A stretch of DNA of 29,762 bases from a virus. Below the pieces are notes generated by a model. It was not told the DNA's origin, did not search any database, and worked only from the letters and a program-made list of their open reading frames with translations. The translations under genes were made by a program, and so were the position numbers. Position 1 is the first letter of the stretch. Each line of letters opens with the position of its first letter. Shown here one piece after another: positions 29,743-29,762 of this stretch. The DNA lies in the IMG/VR virus record IMGVR_UViG_3300030012_000629, positions 1 through 29,762 of that record; one strand, 5' to 3'.

Positions 29743-29762
29743 GAGGGGATGTCAACAGCATC
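29743..29762 (+). terminator. Left part of a hairpin cut by the window edge
   Basis: GATG (29748-29751) pairs with CATC (29759-29762) around TCAACAG, and GAGGG precedes it. If CCCTC and a T-run follow outside the window, this is the terminator of the tail-tube gene. Only half can be seen. Confidence 0.4.

Noticed and set aside
1-29762. Long antisense reading frames (for example in the fibre, helicase and tape-measure genes)
   Set aside because: They lie wholly inside well-supported + strand genes, have biased low-complexity translations and show no recognisable domains.
1-29762. Lysogeny module (integrase, CI-like repressor, attachment site)
   Set aside because: No such gene or site was recognised; the window alone cannot tell virulent from temperate.

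Overview
This is a contiguous 29.8-kb piece of a tailed double-stranded DNA phage (or an integrated copy of one). It is strongly AT-rich, and every supported gene lies on the + strand, mostly packed with 1- to 20-base ATGA/TAATG overlaps. The host is most likely a Bacteroidota member, probably a marine flavobacterium. Starts lack Shine-Dalgarno sequences and sit in A/T-rich leaders. Several proteins belong to types I know mainly from flavobacterial phages: a DUF3127-like ssDNA-binding protein ending in DDLPF, an XkdF-like prohead protease, a Cys-rich GCLC/CCDG peptide, and a secreted thioredoxin-fold/outer-membrane-like pair. No tRNA, rRNA, integrase, transposase or CRISPR array is visible.

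Layout. The left 4 kb holds three tandem paralogous tail fibre/adhesin genes, the first cut by the window edge. The middle one carries an extra ~245-residue pair of carbohydrate-binding-like modules. Next comes a host-exit and envelope region to 8.3 kb: a membrane-anchored coiled-coil protein, a secreted thioredoxin-fold protein, a secreted outer-membrane-like protein, an M15 peptidase endolysin, a holin and small basic proteins. An AT-only spacer leads to a NinG/Rap-like nuclease and the replication/early region (8.4-16 kb): an OB-fold protein, DUF3127 SSB-like protein, DnaB-like helicase, sigma-70-like protein, PD-(D/E)XK proteins, a RecE-like exonuclease, DUF3310, DNA methyltransferase and a DnaA domain IV-like protein, mixed with many tiny proteins.

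From 16 to 18.2 kb lies a compact DNA base-modification cassette: a ParB-like protein, a TET-associated GT-A glycosyltransferase and a TET/JBP-family 2-oxoglutarate/Fe(II) dioxygenase. It overlaps directly into the terminase small and large subunits. The rest is morphogenesis. A probable frameshifted tail-assembly-chaperone pair comes first, then a tail-terminator-like protein, an HK97 gp10-like protein, two large tail/baseplate proteins and a tape measure. Head protease, scaffold-like protein, major capsid protein and tail tube follow. No portal gene is in the window, and tail genes precede head genes.

The most notable observations are these. (1) A methyltransferase-swap scar: about 0.8 kb of foreign DNA carries the last 29 codons of a second RecE-like exonuclease, a complete methyltransferase and the first ~30 codons of a second DnaA-like gene. 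It has replaced most of a resident methyltransferase, of which only the first ~40 codons remain. (2) The ParB/glycosyltransferase/TET cassette, which predicts hypermodified virion DNA. (3) A T9 slippery tract whose -1 frame is open into the next gene. (4) A leader element, TTTATATA-N5-ATGAAA, at identical spacing before four genes that each start a new gene block; it may be a phage promoter, and the phage also encodes a sigma-like protein. All assignments come from reading translations and motifs; no database search was possible.
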